9,160 nt of DNA from Oscillospiraceae bacterium. GTDB taxonomy: Bacteria > Bacillota > Clostridia > Oscillospirales > Oscillospiraceae. This document shows, piece after piece, positions 1 to 6,650 of the stretch. Position 1 is the first letter of the stretch. Each line of letters begins with the position of its first letter. The DNA lies in the NCBI GenBank assembly GCA_016295615.1, contig JAEDKW010000043.1, positions 1-9,160 on the forward strand, given 5' to 3'. Both the position numbers and the translations under genes were made by a program. Below the pieces are notes generated by a model. The model was not told where the DNA came from. It saw only the letters and a program-made list of their open reading frames with translations, and searched no databases.

Positions 1-567
1 CCCAAGGAGCTGGTGGGGCTCGACCCCATGAGTATCCGCAAAAACGGCATCGCGATGTCCTTCGTCCCCGAGGATCGTCTCGGCATGGGTCTGGTCGGCA
101 CGATGGGCATGACCGGCAACATGATGCTGCGCTCCTGGCGCAACGGCAAGGGACTGTTCGTCAACCGCAAGGACCCCGAGGCTCTGGCAAACCGCGTTTG
201 GAAGGAGCTTGAGGTCGTTACACCCAGCACCGAATTCCCCGTCCGCCGTATGTCCGGCGGCAACGTGCAGAAGGTGCTCGTCGGCCGCGAGATCGCGCAG
301 GCACCGTCCGTCCTTATGACGGCGTATGCCGTTCGCGGTCTGGATATCAATACATCCTATACCATCTACAATCTGCTGACAGAGCAGAAAATGAAGGGCG
401 TCGCCGTCGTCTATGTCGGCGAGGATCTCGACGTTCTTCTGGAACTGTGCGACCGTCTGGTCGTTCTGTGCGGCGGTCAGGTCTCCGGCGTGGTCGATGC
501 CCGCAGCATCACAAAAGAAGAAGTCGGTCTGCTGATGACCCAGCACAGAAAGGAGGATGCCAAATAA
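1..567 (+). CDS. ABC transporter ATP-binding protein, C-terminal part (second nucleotide-binding domain; nucleoside/BmpA type), 5' truncated
   Basis: The frame is open from base 1, so the gene enters from the left and only about 188 residues of its second ATPase domain are present. The ATG at 13 is internal, because the upstream codons continue the conserved sequence. Visible motifs are a VPEDRLGMGLV segment typical of NBD2 in RbsA/YufO-type double-domain ATPases, an ABC signature MSGGNVQKV (around base 250), a Walker-B region reading VLMTAYAVRGLDI (310-348) and a D-loop-like RGLD. The usual Asp-Glu of Walker B is replaced by Ala-Tyr, so this half-site is probably not hydrolytic; the first domain, outside the window, would carry catalysis. 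The two permeases downstream belong to the nucleoside/purine branch of this transporter class, so the subunit probably powers uptake of nucleosides or purine bases at the cytoplasmic membrane. Its stop overlaps the next start by one base (TAATG). Confidence 0.93.
   Translation, partial: PKELVGLDPMSIRKNGIAMSFVPEDRLGMGLVGTMGMTGNMMLRSWRNGKGLFVNRKDPEALANRVWKELEVVTPSTEFPVRRMSGGNVQKVLVGREIAQAPSVLMTAYAVRGLDINTSYTIYNLLTEQKMKGVAVVYVGEDLDVLLELCDRLVVLCGGQVSGVVDARSITKEEVGLLMTQHRKEDAK
551..556 (+). promoter_or_regulatory. Shine-Dalgarno site of permease 1
   Basis: A perfect AGGAGG lies ten bases before the ATG at 567. It decides the start: the same frame is open back to 447, but that stretch lies inside the ATPase gene and has no such site. 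Confidence 0.8.
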
Positions 568-1682
568 TGGAAAAGAGAAAAGTTCATGAGCCCTTTATTT
601 TGATGTCCAAGCGCGCCGAGGCGCTGCCTGCCTGGAAATCCTGGGGCATTCGTCTGATTGCTTTCCTGCTGAGCCTGGTGGTCTGCGGCTTCGTCATCAT
701 GGCCGTTTCCGGTCTGAATCCCGTCCAGGTATACGCCACCATGGCAAAGGGTGCTTTGGGCACCTCCAAGAAGGCTTGGGTCACCATCCGTGACACTATG
801 ACCATGCTTTGTATTGCTGTCGGTCTTGCCCCCGCCTTCAAGATGCGCTTTTGGAACATCGGCGCTGAGGGTCAGATCCTGGTGGGCGGCATCGCCTCCG
901 CAGCCTGCATGATCTATCTTAAGGATCTGCCTATGCCCGTTTTGCTTCTCACGATGCTCCTCGCCAGTTTGGTGGCAGGCGGTATCTGGGGCTTCTTCCC
1001 CGGTCTGTTCAAGGCCAGGTGGAACACCAACGAGACCCTGTTCACCCTGATGATGAACTACATCGCCATTCAGCTGACCGCGTTTTTTGTTTCCCTTTGG
1101 GAAAATCCCTTCGGCTCCAACTCCGTCGGCATCATCAACTCTCAAACCAAGGCCGGCTGGCTGCCCAACCTGCTCAGCGACGGCTATAACGGCGACTACG
1201 GGTGGAACGTCATCATCGTTCTGACCGTCACTTTGATCATGTACCTTTACATGAACAAGTCCAAGCACGGCTATGAGATCGCCGTCATCGGCGACTCTGA
1301 AAATACCGCGCGTTACGCCGGTATCCGCGTCAACCGCGCTTATGTCCGCACGATCATTCTCTCCGGCGCCGTCTGCGGTCTGGCCGGTTTCGTTGCCGTG
1401 TCCGGCGCCTCCCACTCCATTTCCACCGCCACCGCCGGCGGACGCGGCTTCACCGCCATCATTGTGGCATGGCTCGCCCAGTTCAACAGCATCGTGATGA
1501 TCATCTTCTCGTTCCTGATCGTCTTCCTGCAGAAGGGTGCGCAGGCCATCGCCTCCTCTTATAACCTGAGCCAGGAAGTCTCCGAGATGATCACCGGTAT
1601 CATTCTGTTCTTCCTTCTGGGCAGCGAGTTCTTTGTAAACTATGTGATCCGTTTCAATAAGGGAAGGAAGGTGCGCAAATAA
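567..1682 (+). CDS. ABC transporter permease 1 (BPD_transp_2 family, YufP/NupP-like)
   Basis: A 371-residue integral membrane protein. After a basic cytoplasmic N-terminus (about residues 1-27) come many hydrophobic segments, roughly nine or ten by eye. The family hallmark RFWNIGAEGQ lies at about residues 94-103. A second conserved block, GDSENTARYAGI, lies near residue 242 in the cytoplasmic loop that contacts the ATPase, followed by SGAVCGLAG and GRGFTAIIVAWLA. These are typical of the first permease of BmpA-dependent nucleoside importers such as B. subtilis NupP (YufP). The gene overlaps the ATPase stop by one base and the next permease start by one base, so the three are almost certainly one translationally coupled operon. 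Purine or nucleoside as substrate is inferred from family and from the neighbouring deaminase; a simple-sugar importer is the less likely alternative. Confidence 0.93.
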   Translation: MEKRKVHEPFILMSKRAEALPAWKSWGIRLIAFLLSLVVCGFVIMAVSGLNPVQVYATMAKGALGTSKKAWVTIRDTMTMLCIAVGLAPAFKMRFWNIGAEGQILVGGIASAACMIYLKDLPMPVLLLTMLLASLVAGGIWGFFPGLFKARWNTNETLFTLMMNYIAIQLTAFFVSLWENPFGSNSVGIINSQTKAGWLPNLLSDGYNGDYGWNVIIVLTVTLIMYLYMNKSKHGYEIAVIGDSENTARYAGIRVNRAYVRTIILSGAVCGLAGFVAVSGASHSISTATAGGRGFTAIIVAWLAQFNSIVMIIFSFLIVFLQKGAQAIASSYNLSQEVSEMITGIILFFLLGSEFFVNYVIRFNKGRKVRK

Positions 1683-2659
1683 TGGCTCAATTAATGGCAT
1701 TGCTTGACTCCGCCATCGCATTCGGCACCGTTATCATGCTGGGCGCTTTGGGTGAGATCATCATCGAAAAAAGCGGCAACCTGAACCTCGGTATCCCCGG
1801 CGTCATGTTCCTTGGCGCGATCGGCGGTTTGATCCCTCCCTTCTTCTATGAGCTGGGCGGCGGCTCCAACCCCATCGTGGGCATCCTGCTGAGCCTTCTT
1901 TGTTCTTTGCTGTTCTCCGCATTCGGCGGGATCATCTACGCGTTTTTGACCATCACGCTGCGTGCAAACCAGAACGTGACCGGTCTTACCCTGACCATCT
2001 TCGGCGCCGGTTTTGCCGAATTCTTCGGCGCTTCCCTGAACAAGCTGGCCGGCGGCGTCGGTCAGATCTCCATCCCCGTCACCTCTGCCGGTTTCCGCGC
2101 CTACACGCCTCTCGGCTCCATGGGCGGCATTATGAAGATCCTGTTCGGTCACGGCTTCCTGGTGTATCTTGCTCTGGTGATCGCCGTTGTGCTGCACTGG
2201 TTCCTCAACCACACCCGCAAGGGTCTGAACCTGCGCGCCGTGGGCGAAAACCCCGGTACCGCCGATGCTGCCGGCATCAATGTCACGCGCTATAAGTATG
2301 TCGGGACGATCGTCGGCTCCGCCATCGCCGGTTTGGGCGGTCTGTTCTACACGGTCGACTACATCAAGGGCACCTGGGCAAACGACGGTACCGTCGAGGG
2401 TCTCGGCTGGCTGGCCGTGGCGCTGGTCATCTTCGCCACCTGGAAGCCGCTCAACGCGATCTGGGGCTCCTACCTGTTCGGTATCGTCATGTGGTCCTAC
2501 ATGTATGTCCCCGGACTGACCCGCAGCACCTCCGAGCTTTACAAGATGCTCCCCTATGTCATGACACTGGTCGTGCTGATCCTTGTGTCTCTGCGCAAGA
2601 AGCGCGAGAATCAGCCGCCCGCGTCCCTCGGTCTCTCCTACTTCCGCGAGGAACGCTGA
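1682..2659 (+). CDS. ABC transporter permease 2 (BPD_transp_2 family, YufQ/NupQ-like)
   Basis: A 325-residue membrane protein that pairs with the preceding permease to form the heterodimeric channel. It carries the paralogous hallmark SGNLNLGIPG (residues 31-40; related proteins have GVVNIGLEG) and the ATPase-contacting loop AVGENPGTADAAGI (about 186-199), followed by GSAIAGLGGLFYT and GLGWLAVALVIFATW. The start ATG at 1682 shares its A with the TAA of permease 1, with a purine-rich GGGAAGGAAGG (1661-1671) ahead of it. The hydrophobic segments end near residue 305, leaving a short charged cytoplasmic tail with RKKREN. It is the last ABC gene of the cluster, and a hairpin with a T tract follows within 10 bases of its stop. 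Confidence 0.93.
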   Translation: MAQLMALLDSAIAFGTVIMLGALGEIIIEKSGNLNLGIPGVMFLGAIGGLIPPFFYELGGGSNPIVGILLSLLCSLLFSAFGGIIYAFLTITLRANQNVTGLTLTIFGAGFAEFFGASLNKLAGGVGQISIPVTSAGFRAYTPLGSMGGIMKILFGHGFLVYLALVIAVVLHWFLNHTRKGLNLRAVGENPGTADAAGINVTRYKYVGTIVGSAIAGLGGLFYTVDYIKGTWANDGTVEGLGWLAVALVIFATWKPLNAIWGSYLFGIVMWSYMYVPGLTRSTSELYKMLPYVMTLVVLILVSLRKKRENQPPASLGLSYFREER

Positions 2660-2666
2660 TCCGATC

Positions 2667-2706
2667 AAAAAGAGTGGGCCTGAAACAGGCCTGCTCTTTT
2701 TCTTTT
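2667..2706 (+). terminator. Intrinsic terminator or attenuator between permease 2 and the deaminase
   Basis: Positions 2667-2682 and 2686-2701 form a 16-bp stem that is fully paired if two adjacent G-U pairs are allowed, closed by an AAA loop. The 3' arm ends in five T, followed by CTTTTC. The next gene's ribosome site begins only about seven bases further on. No promoter fits between hairpin and gene, so the deaminase must be read by transcripts passing through the hairpin or by a promoter inside the permease gene. Partial termination that lowers deaminase expression relative to the transporter is therefore plausible. Confidence 0.8.
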
Positions 2707-2710
2707 CAAA

Positions 2711-2720
2711 AAAGGAGGAA
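2711..2720 (+). promoter_or_regulatory. Shine-Dalgarno site of the deaminase
   Basis: AAAGGAGGAA precedes the ATG at 2728 with normal spacing. It fixes the start there, although the frame is open back to 2491 inside permease 2. Confidence 0.8.
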
Positions 2721-2727
2721 TAATATT

Positions 2728-4083
2728 ATGTCAACTTTATTGCTGAAGAATATCCGTACACTCGTTTCCTGCGACGACAACGACAAGGTCTACGAAAATG
2801 TTGACCTCTACGCCGAAGACGGCTTCATCCGGGAGATCGGCACCGCTCTCGACCGCAAGGCGGATCGGGTCATCCATGCCGAAAACATGCTTTGCTACCC
2901 CGGTCTTGTCAACACGCACCACCATCTTTATCAGGTCTTTTCCCGCAATCTTCCCGAGGTACAGAATATGGAGCTGTTTGACTGGCTCAGAACGCTCTAT
3001 GAGATCTGGAAGAACCTCGACGCCGACGTCATCCGTCTTTCCTCCCTCACCGGCATGGGCGAGCTGATGAAGCACGGCTGCACGACCTGCTTTGACCATC
3101 ACTATGTTTTCCCCGCCCATTCCGGCGATCTGATCGGCGCTCAGTTCGCTGCGGCCGATGAGCTGGGCATCCGCATGTACGCCTCCCGCGGCAGCATGGA
3201 CCTTTCCGTCAAGGACGGCGGTCTGCCGCCCGACAGCGTGGTGCAGACGGTCGACGAGATCATGAAGGATTCCGCCAAGCTCATCGAGCAGTATCACGAC
3301 ACCTCTTACGGCGCCATGCACCGCATTGCGCTTGCCCCCTGCTCCCCGTTCTCGGTCAGCGCCGATCTTCTGCGCGAGAGCGCCGTGCTTGCCCGCCAGT
3401 ACGGCGTGCGCCTGCACACCCACCTGTGTGAGACGAAGGATGAGGAAAACTTCATGCTCGCGCGCGAGGGCGTTCGTCCGCTCGAGTATATGGAGCGTCT
3501 CGGCTGGACCGGCAGCGACGTCTGGTACGCCCACGGCATCCACTTCAACGATGAAGAGCTGCGCGTGCTCGCCAAGACGGGCACCGGCGTGTGTCACTGC
3601 CCCATTTCCAACATGAAGCTCTCCTCCGGCATCGCACGCATTCCGGAAATGCTGAAGCTCGGCGTTCCGGTCGGTCTCGGCGTGGACGGCTCCGCCTCCA
3701 ACGACGGTTCCTCCCTGATGGAGGAGCTGCGCGTGGCGTATCTGCTGCACCGTCTCAACTCCAGCAAGCTCGCCCCCTCCGGCTACGACGTTCTCAAGAT
3801 GGCAACGCGCGGCAGCGCGCGCCTGCTCGGTCGTGACGACATCGGAAGCCTGGCTGTCGGCAAGTGCTGCGACCTCTTTATGATCGACTCCCGCCGACTC
3901 GAACTGGTCGGCAGCTGCTTCGACCCCATGAGCGTACTCGGCACGGTCGGCGTGCGCGGCGCGGTGGATTACACCGTCGTTCAGGGCAGGGTCACGGTCG
4001 AAAACGGCAGGCTCATGACCGTTGATGAAGAGAAGCTTGCCGCCGATGCGCAGAGCAGGTGCAGAGCCTATCTGAATCGCTGA
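2728..4083 (+). CDS. Amidohydrolase, probable 8-oxoguanine deaminase (TrzA/AtzC family)
   Basis: A 451-residue cytoplasmic metal-dependent deaminase, of normal length for the family. The N-terminal beta-sandwich is followed by PGLVNTHHHLYQ with metal ligands His64 and His66. Next come a CTTCFDHHYVFP block, HTHLCE (ligand His232, catalytic Glu235), WYAHG (His269) and GVDGSASNDGSS (Asp320). The catalytic set is complete. The NTHHHLYQ, DHHYVFP and VDGSASND signatures match the group annotated as 8-oxoguanine deaminase / hydroxyatrazine ethylaminohydrolase, whose physiological members convert 8-oxoguanine to urate and ammonia. It follows a nucleoside-type ABC importer, which fits deamination of an imported purine. 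Guanine or another aminopurine or aminopyrimidine is an alternative substrate. The family call is secure; the exact substrate is inferred. Confidence 0.88.
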   Translation: MSTLLLKNIRTLVSCDDNDKVYENVDLYAEDGFIREIGTALDRKADRVIHAENMLCYPGLVNTHHHLYQVFSRNLPEVQNMELFDWLRTLYEIWKNLDADVIRLSSLTGMGELMKHGCTTCFDHHYVFPAHSGDLIGAQFAAADELGIRMYASRGSMDLSVKDGGLPPDSVVQTVDEIMKDSAKLIEQYHDTSYGAMHRIALAPCSPFSVSADLLRESAVLARQYGVRLHTHLCETKDEENFMLAREGVRPLEYMERLGWTGSDVWYAHGIHFNDEELRVLAKTGTGVCHCPISNMKLSSGIARIPEMLKLGVPVGLGVDGSASNDGSSLMEELRVAYLLHRLNSSKLAPSGYDVLKMATRGSARLLGRDDIGSLAVGKCCDLFMIDSRRLELVGSCFDPMSVLGTVGVRGAVDYTVVQGRVTVENGRLMTVDEEKLAADAQSRCRAYLNR

Positions 4084-4108
4084 GCGCCTTTTCCTCCCTC
4101 AAAAACGA

Positions 4109-4143
4109 AAAAAATTGCAGGTCGTTCTGACCTGCAATTTTTT
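4109..4143. terminator. Bidirectional intrinsic terminator between convergent deaminase and glycosyltransferase
   Basis: The arms 4109-4123 and 4129-4143 form a perfect 15-bp stem with a GTTCT loop. The core TTGCAGGTC/GACCTGCAA is flanked by an A tract on the left and six T on the right. Rightward RNA from the deaminase ends in a U tract, and leftward RNA from the glycosyltransferase does too, so one element serves both genes. Confidence 0.9.
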
Positions 4144-4159
4144 GTTGATCGGATCTCCG

Positions 4160-5626
4160 TCACAGATAGCGATCCATATTCTGCCAAAATACCTCGCACG
4201 CTTCCTTGAGCTCTTCGCGCACCCCCTGCACTTCCTGTTTCAATTCCCTGATGCAGCGTTGCGCTTCCATCTTCTTTTCTTCCCCCTCACCAATCCTGCC
4301 GCGCCGCCGGCTCTCAAGCCCGGTCGTTCGCTCAAGGCGTTCGCCGCGAAGCTTCTCCATCGCCTCATCGCGGACCCGGTTCGCCTCTGAGAGCACCTCC
4401 ATCAGTTCTCCCTGGGATTTCAGAAATGCGTCAAACGGCTTGTTGTGCTTTTTGTACCGCCCGCTGCGGTAGTTGTCAATGACGATCTCATAGCGCTCCC
4501 AGGCACGCCGGACCGCCGTTTCCCAGGAAATATACAGCTGCTGCTCCGCATGACTGCCCACGCGCGCCATGACCTCCGGCGCAGCGCACAGCTTCTCCAG
4601 CTCAGCGGCAAGCGATGCGGCATTCTCGTCGATCAAAAAGCCGTTTTCGCCGTCCGTCACGCCCTCGGACGCGCAGGAACCGCGAATCATGACCGTTGCC
4701 GTTCCGCAGGCTGCCGCCTCGCGCACGACGAGTCCGTTGGTGTCAAATGTGGAGGGAAACAGGAACAGATCCGCCCTGGTATACCACGCGCGCAGCGTTT
4801 CGCGTTCGGCAATCGCACCGGTGAAGAAGCAGTGATCGTCCAAGCCCTGCTCAAGCGCGTATTGACGCACCTGCGCGCCGTCGGCGCCGTCCCCGATAAA
4901 CACCATGCGGAAATCGGTTCCGCTCTCCCGCAGGGTTCTGAGCGCGTCGAGGATCATGCGCAGTCCTTTATACCACATCAGCCGCCCGACAAAAAGAAAC
5001 ACCGGCACGCCGTCGGGCAGGTCGTAATCCTTTGTCGCGGCAAAAACGGCCTCCTGCTTCGCGCCGCCGCGCGGCAGGTCCACGCCGTTTTCCATGATGA
5101 TATAGTCCCCCTCGTAGCCAAGCGAGCGCAGATTCTCCCCCGCGCCGCGGCTGACCACCCATACCTCATCGCAGGCGCTGACATTCTGAACAAGTGCCCG
5201 GATCGCTCCTGTTTGCAGTACCCTGCCGCGAATCGCCTTTGCAATGTCGATATCGAATTTCGTGTGATAGGTCAACACCAGCGGCGCGTTCACCACATTG
5301 CGAAGCGAGCGCGCCAGCAGACACGACGACACCGGGCAGTGTGCATGCAGCAGCTCCACATGCGCCGCGCTCAGCCGTCCGGCAACCTCCGGAGAAAACG
5401 GATAGCCCGCCACATATCCCACAAGCTTCCGCGTGTCGATGCTTGGATACCGCAGGACCGGAAACGAAAAGCCGGTATCGTGTGCGCCCGGGACGCTTGG
5501 CGTCGCCACAATGGCGTGTCCATAGTTTTCCTCGATGATTTTCGCATAGTTGATGACCGTATTTGCCACACCGTCGATAGTGGGCGGAAAGGAATCGTTC
5601 AAAAGGCAGACCGTATGCTGTTCCAT
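4160..5626 (-). CDS. Glycosyltransferase family 4 with charged C-terminal extension
   Basis: A 488-residue GT-B fold retaining glycosyltransferase. The N-terminal acceptor domain starts LLNDSFPPTIDGVANTV (residues 8-24), followed by LLHAHCPVSS (about 92-101) and LTYHTKFD. The nucleotide-sugar domain contains FVGRLMWYKG (212-221), FIGDGADG and the sugar-binding motif FDTNGLVVREAAACG (294-308). There the usual E-x7-E reads D295-x7-E303. The closest named relatives are monoglucosyldiacylglycerol-synthase-like and other lipid or polysaccharide GT4 enzymes, so glycolipid or envelope glycan synthesis at the inner face of the membrane is likely, but donor and acceptor cannot be read. Residues ~395-488 are rich in Glu, Lys and Arg with heptad-like spacing and look like a coiled coil. 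The start at 5626 is chosen because AGGGAGGA sits just upstream; an in-frame ATG at 5674 lacks such a site. The gene is monocistronic and divergent from the pseudouridine synthase. Confidence 0.87.
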   Translation of the reverse strand: MEQHTVCLLNDSFPPTIDGVANTVINYAKIIEENYGHAIVATPSVPGAHDTGFSFPVLRYPSIDTRKLVGYVAGYPFSPEVAGRLSAAHVELLHAHCPVSSCLLARSLRNVVNAPLVLTYHTKFDIDIAKAIRGRVLQTGAIRALVQNVSACDEVWVVSRGAGENLRSLGYEGDYIIMENGVDLPRGGAKQEAVFAATKDYDLPDGVPVFLFVGRLMWYKGLRMILDALRTLRESGTDFRMVFIGDGADGAQVRQYALEQGLDDHCFFTGAIAERETLRAWYTRADLFLFPSTFDTNGLVVREAAACGTATVMIRGSCASEGVTDGENGFLIDENAASLAAELEKLCAAPEVMARVGSHAEQQLYISWETAVRRAWERYEIVIDNYRSGRYKKHNKPFDAFLKSQGELMEVLSEANRVRDEAMEKLRGERLERTTGLESRRRGRIGEGEEKKMEAQRCIRELKQEVQGVREELKEACEVFWQNMDRYL

Positions 5627-5632
5627 TGGCAA

Positions 5633-5640
5633 TCCTCCCT
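5633..5640 (-). promoter_or_regulatory. Shine-Dalgarno site of the glycosyltransferase
   Basis: On the minus strand this reads AGGGAGGA, about six bases before the ATG at 5626. It supports that start over the upstream in-frame ATG at 5674. Confidence 0.7.
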
Positions 5641-5680
5641 GTGATTTCTGTATTCCAAGGTATCCTTTCCCCAAAAAGTG

Positions 5681-5689
5681 TGTTATACT
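5681..5689 (+). promoter_or_regulatory. Extended -10 promoter for the pseudouridine synthase
   Basis: TGT followed by TATACT (5684-5689) matches the extended -10 form TGnTATAAT with one mismatch. The sequence 17 bases upstream (about 5661-5666) is a poor -35, as extended -10 promoters tolerate. It lies 32 bases before the start codon. No equally convincing promoter was seen in the 95-bp interval for the divergent glycosyltransferase. Confidence 0.55.
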
Positions 5690-5721
5690 GACAGCAGCGC
5701 TTTCGAAAGGAGGGCAGCCGT

Positions 5722-6618
5722 ATGAGAACCTTAAGCGTTACCGTGGGGAAAGACTGCGACGGCAAAATGGTCAAAGGCATTCTGCGCGGCGAGCTGCAGC
5801 TGTCCTATACACTGATCAAGCGCCTGAAATGGCGTGAAAATGCGATCCTGCTCAACGGGCAAAGCGTTCATGTCAATGCCGTCGTCCATACCGGCGATGT
5901 CGTAACGGTGACGCTCGTCGAGCGTGCCGGCGCGCCTGCCGCCGCGCTTCCCTGTCCCCTGCCGCTCGACATCGTGTATGAGGACGAGGATCTGCTGGTG
6001 CTCAACAAGCCGGCCGGCATCGCCATGCATCCCAAATCCACCGACCTTGCCGCGCCCAGTATGGCAGCGGCGCTGGTGTCATATCTGGGTGAGGGCAGCG
6101 TCGCGCACTTTGTCAGCAGACTTGACAAAGGCACCTCCGGTCTTTTTATCGCCGCCAAGACCGGCTATGTCCATGACAGGCTGCGCCGCGCGCTGCACTC
6201 GCAGAACCTGCGGCGCGAATATCTCGCCGTGGCTGTCGGTCGCGTGACGCCCGAAAACGGCACGATCGACCTCCCGATCGGGCGGGCGGAGGGCTCGCTC
6301 GTCAAGCGCTGTGTGCGCGAAGACGGACTTCCCTGCCTGACGGAGTATCGGACGGTTGAGACAAACGACCGCTTCACGCTGCTGCGCCTGACGCCCTGTA
6401 CCGGGCGCACACATCAGCTGCGCGTCCACATGGCGCATCTCGGCTATCCGCTCGCAGGCGACTGGCTCTACGGAACGGAGGATCCGGCGCTGATCGCGCG
6501 GCCTGCGCTCCACTCCTGCGCGCTTTGGTTCACGCACCCGGTCACAGGCAAAGCGATGCACTTTACCGCGCCGCTGAGCGAGGATATGGAAAAACTGATG
6601 CGAAAAGGCAATGGCTGA
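5722..6618 (+). CDS. RluA-family RNA pseudouridine synthase (RluD-like)
   Basis: A 298-residue enzyme that converts uridine to pseudouridine in structured RNA, in this family usually 23S rRNA. The N-terminal ~70 residues resemble an S4 RNA-binding domain (LIKRLKWRENAILLNGQ, then HTGDVV). The catalytic domain begins at IVYEDEDLLVLNKPAGIAMHP (84-104). Motif II is SRLDKGTSG with catalytic Asp135; the usual leading His is Ser here. REYLA with Tyr167 matches the conserved active-site Tyr, and TGRTHQLRVHMAHLGYPLAGD (228-247) is the C-terminal family motif. The start is supported by AAAGGAGG at 5706-5713, with eight bases to the ATG. Its RNA target cannot be deduced. The gene ends 12 bases from the convergent MATE stop codon. 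Confidence 0.93.
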   Translation: MRTLSVTVGKDCDGKMVKGILRGELQLSYTLIKRLKWRENAILLNGQSVHVNAVVHTGDVVTVTLVERAGAPAAALPCPLPLDIVYEDEDLLVLNKPAGIAMHPKSTDLAAPSMAAALVSYLGEGSVAHFVSRLDKGTSGLFIAAKTGYVHDRLRRALHSQNLRREYLAVAVGRVTPENGTIDLPIGRAEGSLVKRCVREDGLPCLTEYRTVETNDRFTLLRLTPCTGRTHQLRVHMAHLGYPLAGDWLYGTEDPALIARPALHSCALWFTHPVTGKAMHFTAPLSEDMEKLMRKGNG

Positions 6619-6650
6619 CTGTTGAGCGCTTCAACCGACGGTCATTGCCT
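6606..6650. terminator. Hairpin covering both stop codons of convergent genes, likely weak bidirectional terminator
   Basis: Positions 6606-6617 pair with 6639-6650 (12 bp, two of them G-U). Inside, GTTGA (6621-6625) pairs with TCAAC (6631-6635) around a GCGCT loop. The right side is followed by CTTTTCC, and the left side is preceded by AAAA, giving a short U tract in each direction. The pseudouridine synthase stop (6616-6618) lies at the 5' arm and the MATE stop (6631-6633) in the inner stem. The T tracts are short, so termination efficiency is uncertain. Confidence 0.45.

Noticed and set aside
477..1721. Long minus-strand open frame (414 codons) opposite permease 1
   Set aside because: It is antisense to a clear membrane protein with family motifs. 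Its translation is rich in Gly, Asp, His and Gln with no recognisable domain, a product of GC-rich codon bias, and no ribosome site was seen.
1691..2668. Minus-strand open frame (325 codons) opposite permease 2
   Set aside because: Same antisense composition artefact; it mirrors the permease almost exactly and has no domain signature.
2737..3750. Minus-strand open frame (337 codons) opposite the deaminase
   Set aside because: It is antisense to a complete amidohydrolase with all metal ligands, and its own translation is low-complexity and unrecognisable.
4445..5644. Plus-strand open frame (399 codons) opposite the glycosyltransferase
   Set aside because: The minus strand encodes an unmistakable GT4 enzyme with a good ribosome site; the plus-strand translation is Arg/His-rich without motifs.
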